From Alphaproteobacteria bacterium (lineage in GTDB: Bacteria > Pseudomonadota > Alphaproteobacteria > Rhodobacterales > Rhodobacteraceae), in the NCBI GenBank assembly GCA_030425145.1, contig JAUHVK010000006.1:62001-126000 (forward strand): a stretch of DNA of 64,000 nt, in the 5' to 3' direction. Shown here one piece after another: positions 63,755 through 64,000 of this stretch; within the stretch, counting starts at the first letter, position 1; every line of letters starts with the position of its first letter. Made by a program: the position numbers and the translations under genes. Below the pieces are notes generated by a model. The model was not told where the DNA came from and made no database searches. It worked only from the letters and a program-made list of their open reading frames with translations.

Positions 63755-64000
63755 CTAGCCGTGCACCTTGACGCTGTCCTCGGGCGCCTGGTCGCGGTCG
63801 AACATGCCGTAGTCGCGTATCACGTGGCAAACCCGCAGGTGGTAATCCGAGAAGATGCCGTTCCGGCCTTTCGATTGGGCGTTCCGGTGCCCGGCCAGTT
63901 TGCGCCAGCGCAGGACGGCGTCTTCGTCTTCGAAAAAGCTGATCGAGAGCAGCTTGTCGGGGTTGGTCAGGCTTTGGAAACGTTCAACCGAGATAAAGCC
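63755..64000 (-). CDS. Cut-off gene: ABM-domain (antibiotic biosynthesis monooxygenase-like) protein
   Basis: The last 81 codons of a leftward gene whose start is beyond the right edge. The visible part reads GFISVERFQSLTNPDKLLSI, SFFEDEDAVLRWRKLAGHRN and YHLRVCHVIRDYGMFDRDQA, ending KVHG. This is the ferredoxin-like ABM fold (FxSLxxPxxxLSISFWxDExAVxxWR), seen in small heme-degrading or quinone monooxygenases and many uncharacterised proteins. It is tail-to-tail with the aminotransferase. Confidence 0.8.
   Translation of the reverse strand, partial: GFISVERFQSLTNPDKLLSISFFEDEDAVLRWRKLAGHRNAQSKGRNGIFSDYHLRVCHVIRDYGMFDRDQAPEDSVKVHG

Overview
The window is high-GC DNA from an alphaproteobacterium, most likely a member of the Roseobacter group (Rhodobacterales). 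The evidence is the gene set: heterotetrameric sarcosine oxidase soxBDAG, glcDEF, homospermidine synthase, a HisKA_2-type sensor kinase, DUF599, YkgJ and IalB-family proteins, a serC/serA pair with divergent serB, and a hairpin repeat ending in CCCCCGAGGTATTT, which I associate with Rhodobacteraceae. I see no rRNA, tRNA, insertion sequence, prophage or CRISPR array. It reads as ordinary chromosome with a few decayed or accessory patches.

Layout. 0-3 kb: a leftward operon of a cut-off gene, an unknown 372-aa protein and a coiled-coil protein, divergent from an exported protein. 3.2-4.7 kb: a cupin plus a glycine amidinotransferase-like enzyme. 4.8-5.8 kb: a broken SnoaL-like gene. 6-7.8 kb: an orphan sensor kinase. 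7.9-13 kb: soxBDAG. 13-15.5 kb: an alpha/beta hydrolase and a GabD-type aldehyde dehydrogenase. 15.6-16.6 kb: a prephenate/arogenate dehydrogenase with a possible attenuation leader. 16.7-18.1 kb: Hsp20 and a trypsin-like protease. 18.1-22.1 kb: glcDEF. 22.2-23.7 kb: three membrane or exported proteins. 23.9-28.1 kb: trhO and an NAD-salvage run (pncA, YkgJ, TerB, pncB). 28.3-31.4 kb: sugar dehydrogenase, mscL, YtoQ, methyltransferase. 31.4-34.9 kb: pheST. 35-39.8 kb: OmpA-like protein, DUF4386, LysR, secreted DUF4214 protein. 40.2-41.6 kb: hss. 41.8-43.3 kb: a convergent regulator/GNAT pair. 43.6-45.7 kb: a Tat-exported intradiol-like protein, a heme-type membrane protein and galM. 45.8-48.6 kb: the copper operon copA-cueR. 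49-51.7 kb: rlmN and an ArsR-permease operon. 51.8-57.6 kb: IalB protein, asparaginase and the serine pathway (serB, serC, serA). 57.6-64 kb: phosphatase, a cytochrome bd remnant, UspA, AGCS transporter, smpB, sulfurtransferase, aromatic aminotransferase and a cut-off ABM-domain gene.

The metabolic theme is amino-acid and one-carbon catabolism: sarcosine oxidation, glycolate oxidation, alanine/glycine import, asparagine hydrolysis and serine synthesis, with NAD salvage beside it. Copper and metalloid handling each have a local regulator and a visible operator.

The signals least explained by gene annotation are non-coding. They are twin perfect palindromes at gene ends that keep their symmetry while their bases change; a two-part motif repeated upstream of an OmpA-like gene and a UspA gene; a possible Phe/Tyr leader peptide plus a hairpin covering the ribosome-binding site of the tyrosine-pathway gene; and four TTTACC-N4-GGTAAA-type dyads. 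The best protein-level candidates are the regulator/GNAT pair, the Tat intradiol-like/heme membrane pair, and a delta subunit of sarcosine oxidase without its usual zinc ligands.
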